Assembly: GCA_964489885.1 (NCBI GenBank)
Contig: CAZAZX010000002.1
Coordinates: 61,291-125,290, forward strand
From: CAKOTZ01 sp964489885
GTDB taxonomy: Bacteria; Bacillota; Clostridia; TANB77; CAG-508
Direction: 5' to 3'
DNA length: 64,000 nucleotides
Positions 26,695 to 36,416 of this stretch are shown here, in pieces (positions within the stretch are counted from its first letter, which is position 1; each line of letters starts with the position of its first letter). Under the pieces are notes generated by a model. That model had not been told where the DNA came from. It saw only the letters and a list, made by a program, of their open reading frames with translations, and did not search any database. The translations under genes were made by a program, and so were the position numbers.

Positions 26695-26782
26695 TAAAAC
26701 CACCTAGTAATATATATTAAAAAATAGTTGGCTTATGAAATAAATATTATCTATTACTTAAGAAGTGTTATATAGGAACCTC

Positions 26783-26814
26783 ACCCACCAGCACGGCTAA
26801 AGTCGTGAATGGGT
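26783..26814. repeat. IS200/IS605-like terminal hairpin remnant
   Basis: ACCCA and CACGGC pair with GTCGTG and TGGGT around a TAAA loop. The CACGGCTAAAG(C/T)CGTG core is typical of IS200/IS605 element ends. No transposase gene is adjacent, so this is at most a solo end or small non-autonomous element. Confidence 0.4.
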
Positions 26815-26874
26815 TACTCAGAATCTTGTTGTTTTTTGAATATTTTATAAAAATATGAGAAAAATAAACAATAA

Positions 26875-26917
26875 TGCATACAAAATGTTGACAAATGTAT
26901 ACAATTTGTAATATACT
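26875..26917 (+). promoter_or_regulatory. Promoter and candidate operator of the toxin-antitoxin pair
   Basis: TTGACA (26888-26893), 18-bp spacer, TATACT (26912-26917). A direct repeat TG(C/T)ATACAA(A/T)(A/T)TG at 26875-26887 and 26896-26908, 21 bp apart, brackets the -35 element. Two helical turns of spacing fits binding by a dimeric antitoxin. Confidence 0.6.
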
Positions 26918-26951
26918 ATATATAGATTAAACAATAAGGGGAGTGATAAAA

Positions 26952-27257
26952 ATGTCAACAGTTAGAATAAATGATAATATAAAAAAAGAGGTTATGCCTA
27001 TTTTAGAAGATTTAGGGTTGTCTTTAAGTGAGGCAATAAATATATATTTACATCAAATTAAATTAAATAATGGTATACCATTTGAATTAAAAAGAAGGAA
27101 AATTGTAGAATTGAATGATGGATATGGCTCATATATATGCGAATATGGTCATTTGCATGATTACAGTAATGTAAATTTTAAAGAAATTGAAAAAGATATT
27201 GATGGAAGAACCTTTGATAATGTAGAAGAGTTAAAAAAAACATTGAAAGGGGAATAA
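26952..27257 (+). CDS. RelB/DinJ-family antitoxin
   Basis: A 101-aa protein whose first 50 residues match the RelB/DinJ pattern: TVRINDNIKKEVMPILEDLG forms a ribbon-helix-helix strand and helix, followed by LSLSEAINIYLHQI and GIPFEL. The remainder would wrap the toxin. ATG 26952 is preferred over GTG 26943 because AAGGGGAG is then 8 bases away. It lies 6 bases upstream of the toxin gene and should repress the shared promoter through the direct repeats. Confidence 0.85.
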   Translation: MSTVRINDNIKKEVMPILEDLGLSLSEAINIYLHQIKLNNGIPFELKRRKIVELNDGYGSYICEYGHLHDYSNVNFKEIEKDIDGRTFDNVEELKKTLKGE

Positions 27258-27263
27258 TTAATA

Positions 27264-27540
27264 GTGTATAAAATAGAGGTAACGAACAGATTTAAGCAAA
27301 GTATAAAAAAAGCTAAGAAAAGGCGGAATTGATGTTGATTTAGTATATAATGTGGTTGAAAAATTATCGAATGGGGAAATATTACCAGCAAAATATAACA
27401 ATCATCAATTGAAAGGTAAATATAAAGATTATTATGATTGTCATATTTTACCTGATTTAGTTTTAATTTATAAAATAGAAAAAGAAAAATTGACATTGTT
27501 ATTACTGGATTTAGAAACACATTCAAACCTATTTAAGTAA
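27264..27540 (+). CDS. yafQ: YafQ/RelE-family mRNA interferase toxin (needs +1 shift at CGG)
   Basis: GTG start with GAAAGGGG upstream. The first frame gives 22 residues ending KKRRN-stop; skipping the C of CGG at 27324 gives KKRGIDVDL and a 91-aa protein, the usual YafQ length. The second part has the family's active-site residues: HQLKGKY, DCHILPD and ETHSNLF supply the His/His/Asp/His set used for ribosome-dependent mRNA cleavage. Toxin synthesis therefore depends on a +1 frameshift at codon 21, while the antitoxin has no CGG. The identity is strong from motifs and gene order. Confidence 0.85.
27324..27326 (+). other. CGG +1 frameshift site 5 (yafQ toxin)
   Basis: The context is AGG CGG AAT TGA. 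Skipping the C reads AGG GGA ATT GAT, giving Lys-Arg-Gly-Ile-Asp. Confidence 0.87.
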
Positions 27541-27677
27541 AAAAATATTTTATGTATTGCCACTAAAACGTTGGTTAGTTTTTTATGGGTTGCTAATATA
27601 GAATGTTTTTTGTATAGAACGGGAAACATTCATTTTAGTTTGCCTTAAATGATACTAAGAAAAGATATACTATTTGA

Positions 27678-27887
27678 ATATTCTATATAATATTACAAGA
27701 TTAGCTATTTTACTTGCTAATTTTTTTTTTTTNNNNNNNNNNNNNNNNNNNNNNNNNNNNNNNNNNNNNNNNNNNNNNNNNNNNNNNNNNNNNNNNNNNN
27801 NNNNNNNNNNNNNNNNNNNNNNNNNNNNNNNNATATTCTATATAATATTACAAGATTAGCTATTTTACTTGCTAATTTTTTTTTTTT
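27678..27887. other. Scaffold gap (100 N) with identical 55-bp flanks
   Basis: Bases 27678-27732 and 27833-27887 are identical and abut the N run 27733-27832. The two contig ends overlap and were not merged, so the real gap is probably zero and the terminator shown twice exists once. The DNA at 27541-27677 holds nothing I recognise. Confidence 0.85.
27700..27732 (+). terminator. Intrinsic terminator after the toxin gene
   Basis: Stem ATTAGC/GCTAAT followed by 12 T. It is repeated at 27855-27887 because of the contig overlap. Confidence 0.6.
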
Positions 27888-27931
27888 AAGATATTATATA
27901 ATATAGATAAATGTGACCAAAGGTGGTAGAA

Positions 27932-30900
27932 ATGTATTTAAAAAAATTAGAATTACATGGTTTTAAATCTTTTGCAAATAAAACTGTTTTTGAATTTGGA
28001 CCTGGAATTACTGCTATTATTGGACCAAATGGCTCTGGAAAAAGTAATGTGTCTGATAGTATTAGGTGGATACTTGGTGAACAAAGCATGAGGTCTTTAA
28101 GGGGAACAAAATCTGAAGATATTATATTTGCAGGAACTGAAAATAGAAAATCATTGGGCTTTGCTGAAGCATCAATAGTAATAGATAATTCTGATGGAAA
28201 ATTGCCAATTGAATACAATGAAGTTACAGTTACAAGAAGGATATATAGAAGCGGTGAATCAGGATATTTTATTAATAAAGCACCTTGTAGATTAAAAGAC
28301 GTTTTGGAACTTTTTATGGATACTGGTATTGGAAAAGATGGTTATTCTATTATTGGACAAGGGAAAATAGATGAAATATTAAGTAATAAATCAGAAGATA
28401 GAAGGCGCATATTTGAAGAAGCAGCAGGAATTGTTAAATATAGAATTAGAAAGGCGGAATCAGAAAGAAAGCTAGAACAAACTAAACTTAATTTACTTCG
28501 TATAAATGATATTTTAGCCGAGATAGAGACAAATATTGAACCACTAAAAAAACAAGCTGAAAAGGCTAGAAAGTTTTTAGATTTGCGTGAAGAATTAAAG
28601 AAAATTGAAGTTGGGTTGTTTGTTAAGCAAATAGAAAATTATAAACAAAAGTTAGTTGAAGTAACAAATGACTTGAAAATTTTACAAGAACAATATGATG
28701 ATGAAAATAAAAAATCAACAGATTTACAAAATGGAAAAAGTAAACTTAGGGAAGATATTGATAAATTAACAAAAGAAATAGAGAAAATTCAGAATGAGGG
28801 TTTTGAAACTTCAAATATAATACAAAAATTGGAAAACGATATTAGTCTAGCAAATCAGAGGATAGAAACAAATAAAGATAATGAACACAGATATTCTGAT
28901 GAAATCAATGACTTACAGAACAAAATAACTGAATTAGTAGAAGAAAAAAATGTTAAAATATCAAGAAAAGAATCTATGTTTAATGATAAATCAAAATTTC
29001 AAGAGGAATTGGCTGAAAAAGAATCAAGGCTAAAAGAACTTTCTGGAAAATTATCTGATAAAGCTTTAGAAATTGAAGGAAAAAAATCAAAATTAAGCAA
29101 TAATATAGATTTAAAATTTGAAAAATCAACTTTTGTAAATACCCAAAAGGTACAAAAAGAGAATCTTGAAAAGAGTAAAAAAACATTAAATAATGAGATT
29201 TATGAGAATGCTAAAGAGTTAGACAATCAGAGAATGCTTAAAGAAGAACTTGCTAAAGAGTTTTATGAAATAGAAGATAAAAAAAATCGAGCAACAAAAG
29301 AACTTCAAGAAATTTCAAAACAAAAAGATGATGCAAATAAAAAAATACATGAGTTTGAAGAAACGAATAGAAATATTGAATCTCAAAAAAGAATTAATGA
29401 GTCAAAATTAAAGTTTTTAATTGAAACTGAAAAGGAAAAAGAAGGATTTAATAAAAGCGTTAAGGCTTTATTACTTGCTTGCGATAGAGATAACAATTTA
29501 TCAAAAGGTAGTCATGGAGTTCTATCAGATCTTTTAGAAGTTCCTGAAGAATATAGAGTTGCAATAGAAATGGCTTTGGGTGCATCAATGCAAAATATTG
29601 TTACTGACACAGAACAAGATGCAAAAAAATTAGTGGAATATCTTAGAAGTAATAATTTAGGGAGAGCAACATTTTTACCAATTAGCACTGTTAAAGGGAA
29701 AAAGGTAGAAAAAGTAAAAACAAAAGGTAATATAAATGTGATTGGTATAGCTCAAGATTTAATAAAATTCGATAAAAAGTATGAGCAAATAATCACTTTT
29801 TTACTAGGAAGAACAGTAATTGTTAAAGAAATGGATGATGCAATTGAACTTGCAAAACAAAATGGAAATTCTTTTAGAATAGTTACTTTAAAAGGTGATA
29901 TTGTTAGTGCTTCAGGCTCTATAACAGGTGGTTCTGTTGCACATAAAGTAGTAAATATACTAGGAAGAAAACAGGAAATTGAAAATCTAGAAAAAGAAAT
30001 CAAAAATCAAAAATTAAAATTAGAATTAAATGAGAAACAAAAGAATGAATATATAAATAGTATAGATAATGTTCTAAAAAAATCTGTTGAATTAGAAAAC
30101 TTAATTCAACAAATACAAATTGATTATGCAACAAAGAAACAGAAGATAGTATCTATTGATGAAAATATTGAAAAACTTGAAATTAAACTTCAAAAATCAA
30201 AAAATGAAATAGAGCAAATTAATAATGAAATTGCCAATAATGAACAAGAAAGAGAAAAAGTTGAAGAGCAGATAAAAGAAATTGAATTAGAAAATGAAAA
30301 ATTAGATATAGAAATAACTGAGTTTACTAATTCAAACAAGGAAAATCAAACTGAGATAGATGATTTGAATTTTGATATTACTAATTTAAAAATTTCAGTA
30401 AATTCTTTTAATGAAAGTGAGGCTTCTATAGATGAAGTTGTTGAAAGAATTGAACAAGAAATATTAACTCATAAAAATACTATAAATCAAAGGACAGAAA
30501 GAATAGAAAAAATACATAATACAAATAAGGAACTAGCTGAATTAATTGATAACAAATATAAAGAAATCAATAATATAAAGAGTGAAATGAAAAATAATAG
30601 CAATACAATAGAAGAATTAAAAAATGAAAGGCAAACAAAAAATAACAAACTTGATGAAATTGAAAAATCAATACTGGAACAGTATGAATTAGTGGAGAAC
30701 TTAAGAGATCAATTAAGTAAAGTCGAAATAAAAAAATCAAAAGTTGAAGTTGAACAAGAGCAGATTATTAACAAAATGTGGGAAGAATATGAGATTACTC
30801 CTAATAATGCCACTGATTATGAAGTACCAGAAAATGTCGGAGAGGTTCAAAAACACGTAAATAAATTAAGAAACCAAATTAAAGAGCTTGGTAATATAAA

Positions 30901-31504
30901 TGTAGATTCAATTGAAGAGTACAAACAAACGAAAACACGATATGATTTTATGACTGAGCAGAAGGCTGATTTAGAACTATCAATCTCCAAACTGAAAAAA
31001 ATAATTAATGATATGATGCAAATAATGAAAGAACAATTCAATAAACAATTTGAAGTTATAAATAAAAACTTCAAGGAAATTTTCAAAGAGTTATTTGGAG
31101 GAGGTAAGGCTGAATTAAAGCTAGTTGATGAAGAAAATGTTTTAGAATCAGGAATTGAAATTGAAGTTCAACCACCAGGGAAAAAATTACAAAACATGAT
31201 GTTACTTTCGGGTGGAGAAAAGGCTTTAACAGCAATTGCACTTTTATTTGCAATTTTAAAAATAAATCCAGCGCCATTTTGCGTTTTAGATGAAATAGAA
31301 GCTGCACTTGATGATGTAAATGTATATAGATTTGCTGAATATTTGAAAAAATTTTCACATAGTATACAATTTTTAGTTATTACTCATAGAAAGGGTACTA
31401 TGGAAGTTGCAAATACTGTTTATGGTATCACAATGGAGGAAAAAGGTATTTCAAAACTATTATCAATAGATTTGAAAAAAGTTGATAAAAATGCTATAAT
31501 ATAA
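27932..31504 (+). CDS. smc: Chromosome segregation ATPase SMC
   Basis: A 1190-aa protein of full SMC length. The N-terminal ATPase lobe has Walker A GPNGSGKSN. Two very long Lys/Glu-rich coiled coils flank a hinge domain at about 510-670 (HGVLSDLLEVPEEYR ... ASGSITGG). The C-terminal lobe has the LLSGGEKAL signature and Walker B PFCVLDEIEAALDD. SMC organises and condenses the chromosome with ScpA/ScpB. ATG 27932 is chosen over GTG 27923 because the GTG overlaps the AAAGGTGG Shine-Dalgarno sequence. Several CGG trinucleotides occur in it, all out of frame. Confidence 0.96.
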   Translation: MYLKKLELHGFKSFANKTVFEFGPGITAIIGPNGSGKSNVSDSIRWILGEQSMRSLRGTKSEDIIFAGTENRKSLGFAEASIVIDNSDGKLPIEYNEVTVTRRIYRSGESGYFINKAPCRLKDVLELFMDTGIGKDGYSIIGQGKIDEILSNKSEDRRRIFEEAAGIVKYRIRKAESERKLEQTKLNLLRINDILAEIETNIEPLKKQAEKARKFLDLREELKKIEVGLFVKQIENYKQKLVEVTNDLKILQEQYDDENKKSTDLQNGKSKLREDIDKLTKEIEKIQNEGFETSNIIQKLENDISLANQRIETNKDNEHRYSDEINDLQNKITELVEEKNVKISRKESMFNDKSKFQEELAEKESRLKELSGKLSDKALEIEGKKSKLSNNIDLKFEKSTFVNTQKVQKENLEKSKKTLNNEIYENAKELDNQRMLKEELAKEFYEIEDKKNRATKELQEISKQKDDANKKIHEFEETNRNIESQKRINESKLKFLIETEKEKEGFNKSVKALLLACDRDNNLSKGSHGVLSDLLEVPEEYRVAIEMALGASMQNIVTDTEQDAKKLVEYLRSNNLGRATFLPISTVKGKKVEKVKTKGNINVIGIAQDLIKFDKKYEQIITFLLGRTVIVKEMDDAIELAKQNGNSFRIVTLKGDIVSASGSITGGSVAHKVVNILGRKQEIENLEKEIKNQKLKLELNEKQKNEYINSIDNVLKKSVELENLIQQIQIDYATKKQKIVSIDENIEKLEIKLQKSKNEIEQINNEIANNEQEREKVEEQIKEIELENEKLDIEITEFTNSNKENQTEIDDLNFDITNLKISVNSFNESEASIDEVVERIEQEILTHKNTINQRTERIEKIHNTNKELAELIDNKYKEINNIKSEMKNNSNTIEELKNERQTKNNKLDEIEKSILEQYELVENLRDQLSKVEIKKSKVEVEQEQIINKMWEEYEITPNNATDYEVPENVGEVQKHVNKLRNQIKELGNINVDSIEEYKQTKTRYDFMTEQKADLELSISKLKKIINDMMQIMKEQFNKQFEVINKNFKEIFKELFGGGKAELKLVDEENVLESGIEIEVQPPGKKLQNMMLLSGGEKALTAIALLFAILKINPAPFCVLDEIEAALDDVNVYRFAEYLKKFSHSIQFLVITHRKGTMEVANTVYGITMEEKGISKLLSIDLKKVDKNAII

Positions 31505-31578
31505 GTGTACATTTATTATTATATTCCATGGCTTATTCATTTTTCATTTTTGCAACATGACGTGAGGAGGCATTTTCA

Positions 31579-32016
31579 ATGGCAAAAATGTGGAATTTTT
31601 TCAAAAAGGTGCTTTGGTTAATTTTTTTGGCTATCATGGTTCCCTGCATTTTCATTGATGCAACAGAGCCTGATGCAATTCAGTTTTGGGATAGAAATGC
31701 AGAGGACATAGTCTATGAGGCTATGACAAACTGGAACGATAAAAGTGCCAATCTTATCGAAGTCGGCTCTTCAATGACAAAAGAGGATGCAATCCGAATT
31801 GCACGGAATGCAGCCCTTAGACGGAATGAAGCTGTTCGTGGACAACAGGAATCTAAAGAAAAAGGGAGAGTAACTGTTCCAATGGCAAAACAAACGGACG
31901 GCGAATTTGATGTGTATTACCACGTTAAGGATGGAAAAAAGTATATTTGCGTGGTAAAAAGGGGGTTTAAAGTTAGAAATGACGGAGTTTATGAGGCAAT
32001 TCAATTGAAAAAATGA
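31579..32016 (+). CDS. Foreign-looking small protein with in-frame CGG codons, function unknown
   Basis: A 145-aa protein I do not recognise. One N-terminal hydrophobic segment (residues 9-26) could be a signal anchor; the rest is mixed alpha/beta with KYICVVKRGFKVRNDG near the end. The start follows GTGAGGAGG. Codon use differs from the neighbours: many GCC, ATC, GTC and GGC codons, and it is the only gene in the window with uninterrupted in-frame CGG (31804-31806 and 31822-31824, read as Arg). If CGG caused a +1 shift here too, the product would stop at 31871-31873 after 97 residues. It is best explained as a recent import. Confidence 0.65.
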   Translation: MAKMWNFFKKVLWLIFLAIMVPCIFIDATEPDAIQFWDRNAEDIVYEAMTNWNDKSANLIEVGSSMTKEDAIRIARNAALRRNEAVRGQQESKEKGRVTVPMAKQTDGEFDVYYHVKDGKKYICVVKRGFKVRNDGVYEAIQLKK

Positions 32017-32027
32017 ATAAGCAAAAG

Positions 32028-32058
32028 AAAGCCCGGGTAAATTTTTACCTGGGCTTTT
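32028..32058. terminator. Strong bidirectional terminator
   Basis: AAAGCCCGGGTAAA pairs with TTTACCTGGGCTTT (one G-T pair) and is followed by T. It sits between the convergent small genes and is unusually GC-rich for this genome. Confidence 0.8.
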
Positions 32059-32076
32059 AGGGTAGGTGAATTTGAT

Positions 32077-32301
32077 TCAAATCTTCAAATCCACATGGTA
32101 TCCAGCAACTGTAGTTGCTTTAGTGCTGGACAATGTGTTATTTCCTTCCAATTCTAAATTATTATCTTTGCTCATAAGAGAAGATAAAATTTCTTTGAAA
32201 GAGGAATCTCCATCTGAACTCTTGGACTTAGACTGTTTCCAGTTTTTGCTGGAATTTTTTTTGTTTCTCAAAGGCTGAATGCCCATTATTCTTTCCAGCA
32301 T
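32077..32301 (-). CDS. Hypothetical small protein
   Basis: A 74-aa protein, ATG preceded by AAGGGGG at good spacing. It is hydrophilic and Ser/Lys/Asn-rich with no membrane segment or motif I recognise. It converges on the foreign-looking gene across a shared terminator, so both may have arrived together. An opposing ORF on the + strand covers the same bases, but its start lacks a convincing Shine-Dalgarno sequence and its composition looks like antisense. Confidence 0.5.
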   Translation of the reverse strand: MLERIMGIQPLRNKKNSSKNWKQSKSKSSDGDSSFKEILSSLMSKDNNLELEGNNTLSSTKATTVAGYHVDLKI

Positions 32302-32406
32302 CGTAATAACCCCCTTACGTAAAAAAATATAATATATATATATATATATTATACCAAAAAATCATAGAAAATTCAAATTTGCAGCGACTACTTATGTAAA
32401 CAAAAT

Positions 32407-32435
32407 TTGACATTTTTTACTTTTAAGTGTATACT
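32407..32435 (+). promoter_or_regulatory. SigA-type promoter for the NlpC/P60 gene
   Basis: Consensus TTGACA (32407-32412), 17-bp spacer, TATACT (32430-32435), about 48 bases before the start codon. A (TA)n tract lies upstream. Confidence 0.75.
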
Positions 32436-32482
32436 ATAAAAGCAAAATTTTTTTAAGCGTAAGCTTTTTAGTGGAGGTTTTT

Positions 32483-33880
32483 GTGAAACGAAGAGGTAAA
32501 TTAACTTTACTTGCAATAGTAAGTACTTGTGGATTAGTTTTTACAGCTACATCTAGTTTAGCTACACAAATTGGAACAGTTACAGGTGAAACTGTTAGAA
32601 TGAGAGAAAAGCCAACAACTTCTTCTAGTATTTTGATTAATTTAGATGAAGATGATAAGGTAAATGTTATAGAAAAAAGTGATGATTGGTATAAAATTTC
32701 ATTCAATGGAACAGAAGGATATGTAAGTTCTAAATACATCAAAGTTTCTGGAGATGTTAAAGAAAAAGATGACGTAACTGACAATAATATAACAACTAAT
32801 GAAACTACAGAAAATTCAACACAAGAAAACACAAGTTCTGAAAATTCAAGTAATGAAAATGCCACACAAGATGAAAATTTAGTTGAAAATAAAGAAATTG
32901 AAACTAAAACAGAAGAAGTGCAAACTTCAACGGTACAAAAATTAACAAAAGATAGTAAAATATATTCAATGCCATTAATATCATCAACAGCTATTAATGA
33001 TATTAAAAAAGATGAACAAGTTACTGTTATACAAGTATTAAAAAATTGGGTATATGTTAATACAGAAAAAGAAACAGGCTGGATTATTAAACAAAACTTG
33101 GAAGAAGTAACAGAAACAGCAGAAGCAGATGAAAATAACAAGCCTGATGAAACAGTACAAGAAGACAAAGAAACAGAAAAATCAGAAACAAAAGTTGGAT
33201 ATATAAATGTTGAAACAGCAAATATGAGAGAAAAACCAACAACAAATTCAGAATCAATTTTGACGTTAACTTTAAATAAAGAGGTAACAATCATTGGCGA
33301 AGAAGATGATTGGTACAAAATAAAATCTGGAAGCAAAGAAGGGTATGTATATAAAAAATTAGTTTCTAATGAAAAAACTAATAAGACAACATCAAGAAGT
33401 GGTACAGACAGAACTGCTAAAACAATAGAGAAAACAGAAACTGTAGAAACTGAAACTACTTCATTAGAAACTGAAACGACTGACAATTCTGAAGAAAATA
33501 CAACAAGTGCAACAGGTTCGAATATTGTTTCTTATGCAAAGAAATATTTAGGTGCAAAATACGTAAGTGGCGGTAATGGACCAAGTGCTTTTGATTGCTC
33601 AGGATTTACAAGTTATGTATACAGACATTTTGGATATAGCTTAAGCCGTACTTCTGGCGGACAGGCGGGAAACGGAACAGCTGTAGATAGAAATAGCTTA
33701 CAACAAGGGGATATAGTTGTTTTCTTAAATAAAGGTAAATCTAGTGTAGGTCATGTAGGTATATATATTGGTGGAAATGCATTTATACACGCAGCTAATC
33801 CATCAAAGGGAGTAATAACAGAATCATTATCAAGTTCATATTATGCTGAAAGATACGTTGGAGCAAGAAGAATAATATAA
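32483..33880 (+). CDS. Secreted SH3b-NlpC/P60 peptidoglycan endopeptidase
   Basis: A 465-aa exported cell-wall hydrolase. A signal peptide (cleavage near SSLA) is followed by three bacterial SH3 domains (about 25-90, 150-210 and 235-290; two contain the repeated VRMREKPTT/ANMREKPTT start), Glu/Thr-rich linkers, and a C-terminal NlpC/P60 domain from about 345. The papain-like residues are Cys in DCSGFTSYVY, His in GHVGIYIG and a third polar residue in HAANP. The family cuts gamma-D-Glu-diaminoacid bonds. The start is GTG 32483 with GTGGAGG upstream. All its CGG trinucleotides are out of frame. Confidence 0.92.
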   Translation: MKRRGKLTLLAIVSTCGLVFTATSSLATQIGTVTGETVRMREKPTTSSSILINLDEDDKVNVIEKSDDWYKISFNGTEGYVSSKYIKVSGDVKEKDDVTDNNITTNETTENSTQENTSSENSSNENATQDENLVENKEIETKTEEVQTSTVQKLTKDSKIYSMPLISSTAINDIKKDEQVTVIQVLKNWVYVNTEKETGWIIKQNLEEVTETAEADENNKPDETVQEDKETEKSETKVGYINVETANMREKPTTNSESILTLTLNKEVTIIGEEDDWYKIKSGSKEGYVYKKLVSNEKTNKTTSRSGTDRTAKTIEKTETVETETTSLETETTDNSEENTTSATGSNIVSYAKKYLGAKYVSGGNGPSAFDCSGFTSYVYRHFGYSLSRTSGGQAGNGTAVDRNSLQQGDIVVFLNKGKSSVGHVGIYIGGNAFIHAANPSKGVITESLSSSYYAERYVGARRII

Positions 33881-33929
33881 GAACGCAATAAAATTAAATA
33901 TTGGGGGCTTTTTAGAAAGAAGTGGTTGA

Positions 33930-36354
33930 ATTATTTTTAGACCAGTTGTTATAGCCTCTTTAGGTTTAATTTTTGGAATTATATGGGGGTTATACATTAA
34001 ATTTTGTATAGCTCCTGTTTTTTTTATTTTCTTATTGATATTATACTTTTTTTCAAATAACAATAAATTTATTTATCGAAGATACTTTAAGATTTTTTTA
34101 AAAAGCTTTTTTTTAATTTTTGGTTTATCTTCAATTATAGGTAATTTACTTGTTTTGTATAGCGATTATAAATGGAGTAACTTTTATGAAAATGATGAAA
34201 AAGTTCGATTGAATGCGGTAGTTGAAAGTGATTTAATTGAAAAGAATTATTATTATGAATGTAAAATAAAAATAAGTGAAGGAAAATATAAAAATAGAAA
34301 ATTAATATTAAAAGTAAAGAAAAATAAAGATATTTCTATTAATTATGGACAAAAGATTCATTTGACAGGAAAGTATAGAGAACCAGAAATACAAAGAAAT
34401 GATAATGGTTTTAATTATAAGCTATATTTAAAAAGTCAAAAAGTGTATGGCAGTATTGTATGCAATAGTTATTCAATTAAAGTAATAAAAGAGCGAGATG
34501 TTAATTTCTTAAGTTTTAATATTCATAATTTTAAAAAAGGTTTAATTGAAAAATCAAAAAAATGGCTACCAGATGAATCCGGAAATTTATTGTTTGGATT
34601 AATTCTTGGAGAGAAAAATGGGTTAACTGAAGAAGTAGAGGAAAATTTTAGAAATAGTAGTTTGGCTCATTTGCTGGTTGTGTCTGGTGCCCATGTTTCA
34701 TATTTAGTTTTGGGAATAACAATTTTATTAAATATTTTAAATGTCCCAAAAAAGTTAACATATATTATAAGTTGTATGTGTTTAATTGTTTTTTATATAA
34801 TGGTACGGCTACAGTCCATCAATTACGAGAGCAACAATAATGGGAATATTAGTTTTGATGTCAAAATTAATATATAAAAAAGCTGATACCTATACTGGCA
34901 TGGCTTTTTCACTGATTATTATTTTATTGAACAATCCATATTCTGTTTTTGATATAGGCTTTCAATTATCTTACCTTGCAACATTAGGAATTATATTTTT
35001 TAATTCAATAATTTTTAAGTTTTTATATAATAATAAACATTCAAAATTTAAATATTTTAAAGAAATTATTTCTCTTAGTATTTCATCACAAATTTTTATT
35101 ATTCCAATTTTTGCTTATATTTTCAATAAAATTTCTATTAATTTCATTATATCAAATATTTTGGCAACACCAATATTTGTTGTTACAATTTTATTAGGTA
35201 TTTTAACACTTATTTTGGGTTTTTGTTTTGACTTTATAGGGAAAATATTATCAATACCATTAAATTGGGCTTTGCAATTGTTAATATTTATTTCTGAAAT
35301 AATTGGAAAAAGCGAATGGGGGAATTTAACTGTTATAAGACCTAATTTTATGATTTGTTTATTTTATTATATATTCTTTTTACTATTAAAAAAATATCAT
35401 AATATAGTATCGAAAAATGAAATTTGGGAATTTCTTAATTCTTTTGAAAAAAAAGAAATTATATTCATAAAAAAACTAGAAAATAAAAAAGAGCAAATAA
35501 CAAAATTAATTTTTGTATTATGCTTGTTTTTGGTAATCATAAGTTCTATTTATATTTTTTCACCTAAAAGCTTAGAAATTGATTTTATTGATGTAGGACA
35601 GGGTGATTGTACTTTTATCAAAACATATAAAAATAAAACAATATTAGTAGATGGCGGGGGAAATATGGATGGCAATTTTGATGTTGGAAAGAATACTGTT
35701 GTACCATATTTATTAGCTAAAGGAACAATGAAAATAGATTATTTAATTATAAGCCATTTTGATACAGATCATGTAGGAGGTTTGTTTGAAGTTTTAAGGA
35801 AAATTAAAGTAAAGAATATAATTATAGGAACACAGCCTGAATGGAGTAAAAATTATCAAGATTTCATTGAATTGGCAAAAATGAAACAAATAAAAGTTAT
35901 CACAGTAGAAAGGGGAAATACTTTAGATATAGATAGCCATACTAAAATTATAGTTTTATTCCCAACAAAAATTAAAATTTCAGAAAATGCAATAAATAAT
36001 AATTGTCTTGTTTTTAAATTAACTTATAAAAAATTTAGTATATTTTTTACTGGAGATATTGAAAGTATAGCAGAAAAATCAATTATCAAAAACGATGATA
36101 ACTTAAAATCAACAGTATTGAAAGTTGCACATCATGGTTCAAAATCTTCAAGCACGGATAAATTTATTGCTCTAGTTCAACCTAAGATTGCGCTAATTGG
36201 TGTTGGCAAAAATAACTTGTTTGGACATCCTAATAAAGAAGTGATAGATAGATTAGAAAAAAACAAAGCAAAAATATATAGAACAGATAAGAATGGAGAA
36301 ATTAAAATTAAAACAAATGGGTATAAATTTTCAATAGAACCAAAAATTAAATAA
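33930..36354 (+). CDS. comEC: Competence DNA channel ComEC/Rec2 (needs +1 shift at CGG)
   Basis: An 807-aa protein that passes one DNA strand across the membrane during transformation. Order: N-terminal helices, an OB-like DUF4131 region (about 35-170), the competence domain with many helices, then a metallo-beta-lactamase domain with DVGQGDC, LVDGGG and SHFDTDHVGG. The first frame runs to a TAA about 23 codons past CGG at 34806. Skipping the C gives MVGYSPSITRATIM, matching the family's G-x-S-P-S-x-x-R-A motif. The start is odd: the first sense codon after an in-frame TGA is ATT at 33930. Either ATT initiates, or one T is missing from a GTG-started reading. Confidence 0.87.
34806..34808 (+). 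other. CGG +1 frameshift site 6 (comEC)
   Basis: The context is GTA CGG CTA CAG. Skipping the C reads GTA GGC TAC AGT CCA, giving the Gly of the conserved GYSPS motif. This is the one site followed by a C (CGGC). Confidence 0.87.
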
Positions 36355-36416
36355 GCTATGTATATTTTTGACATTTTTATAAATACTAACAAAAATAGGC
36401 AAAGGAAAGATGTTAA

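Noticed and set aside
32066..32278. Plus-strand ORF opposite the 74-aa hypothetical gene
   Set aside because: Weak start context and antisense-like composition; the minus-strand ORF has AAGGGGG and a sensible hydrophilic product.
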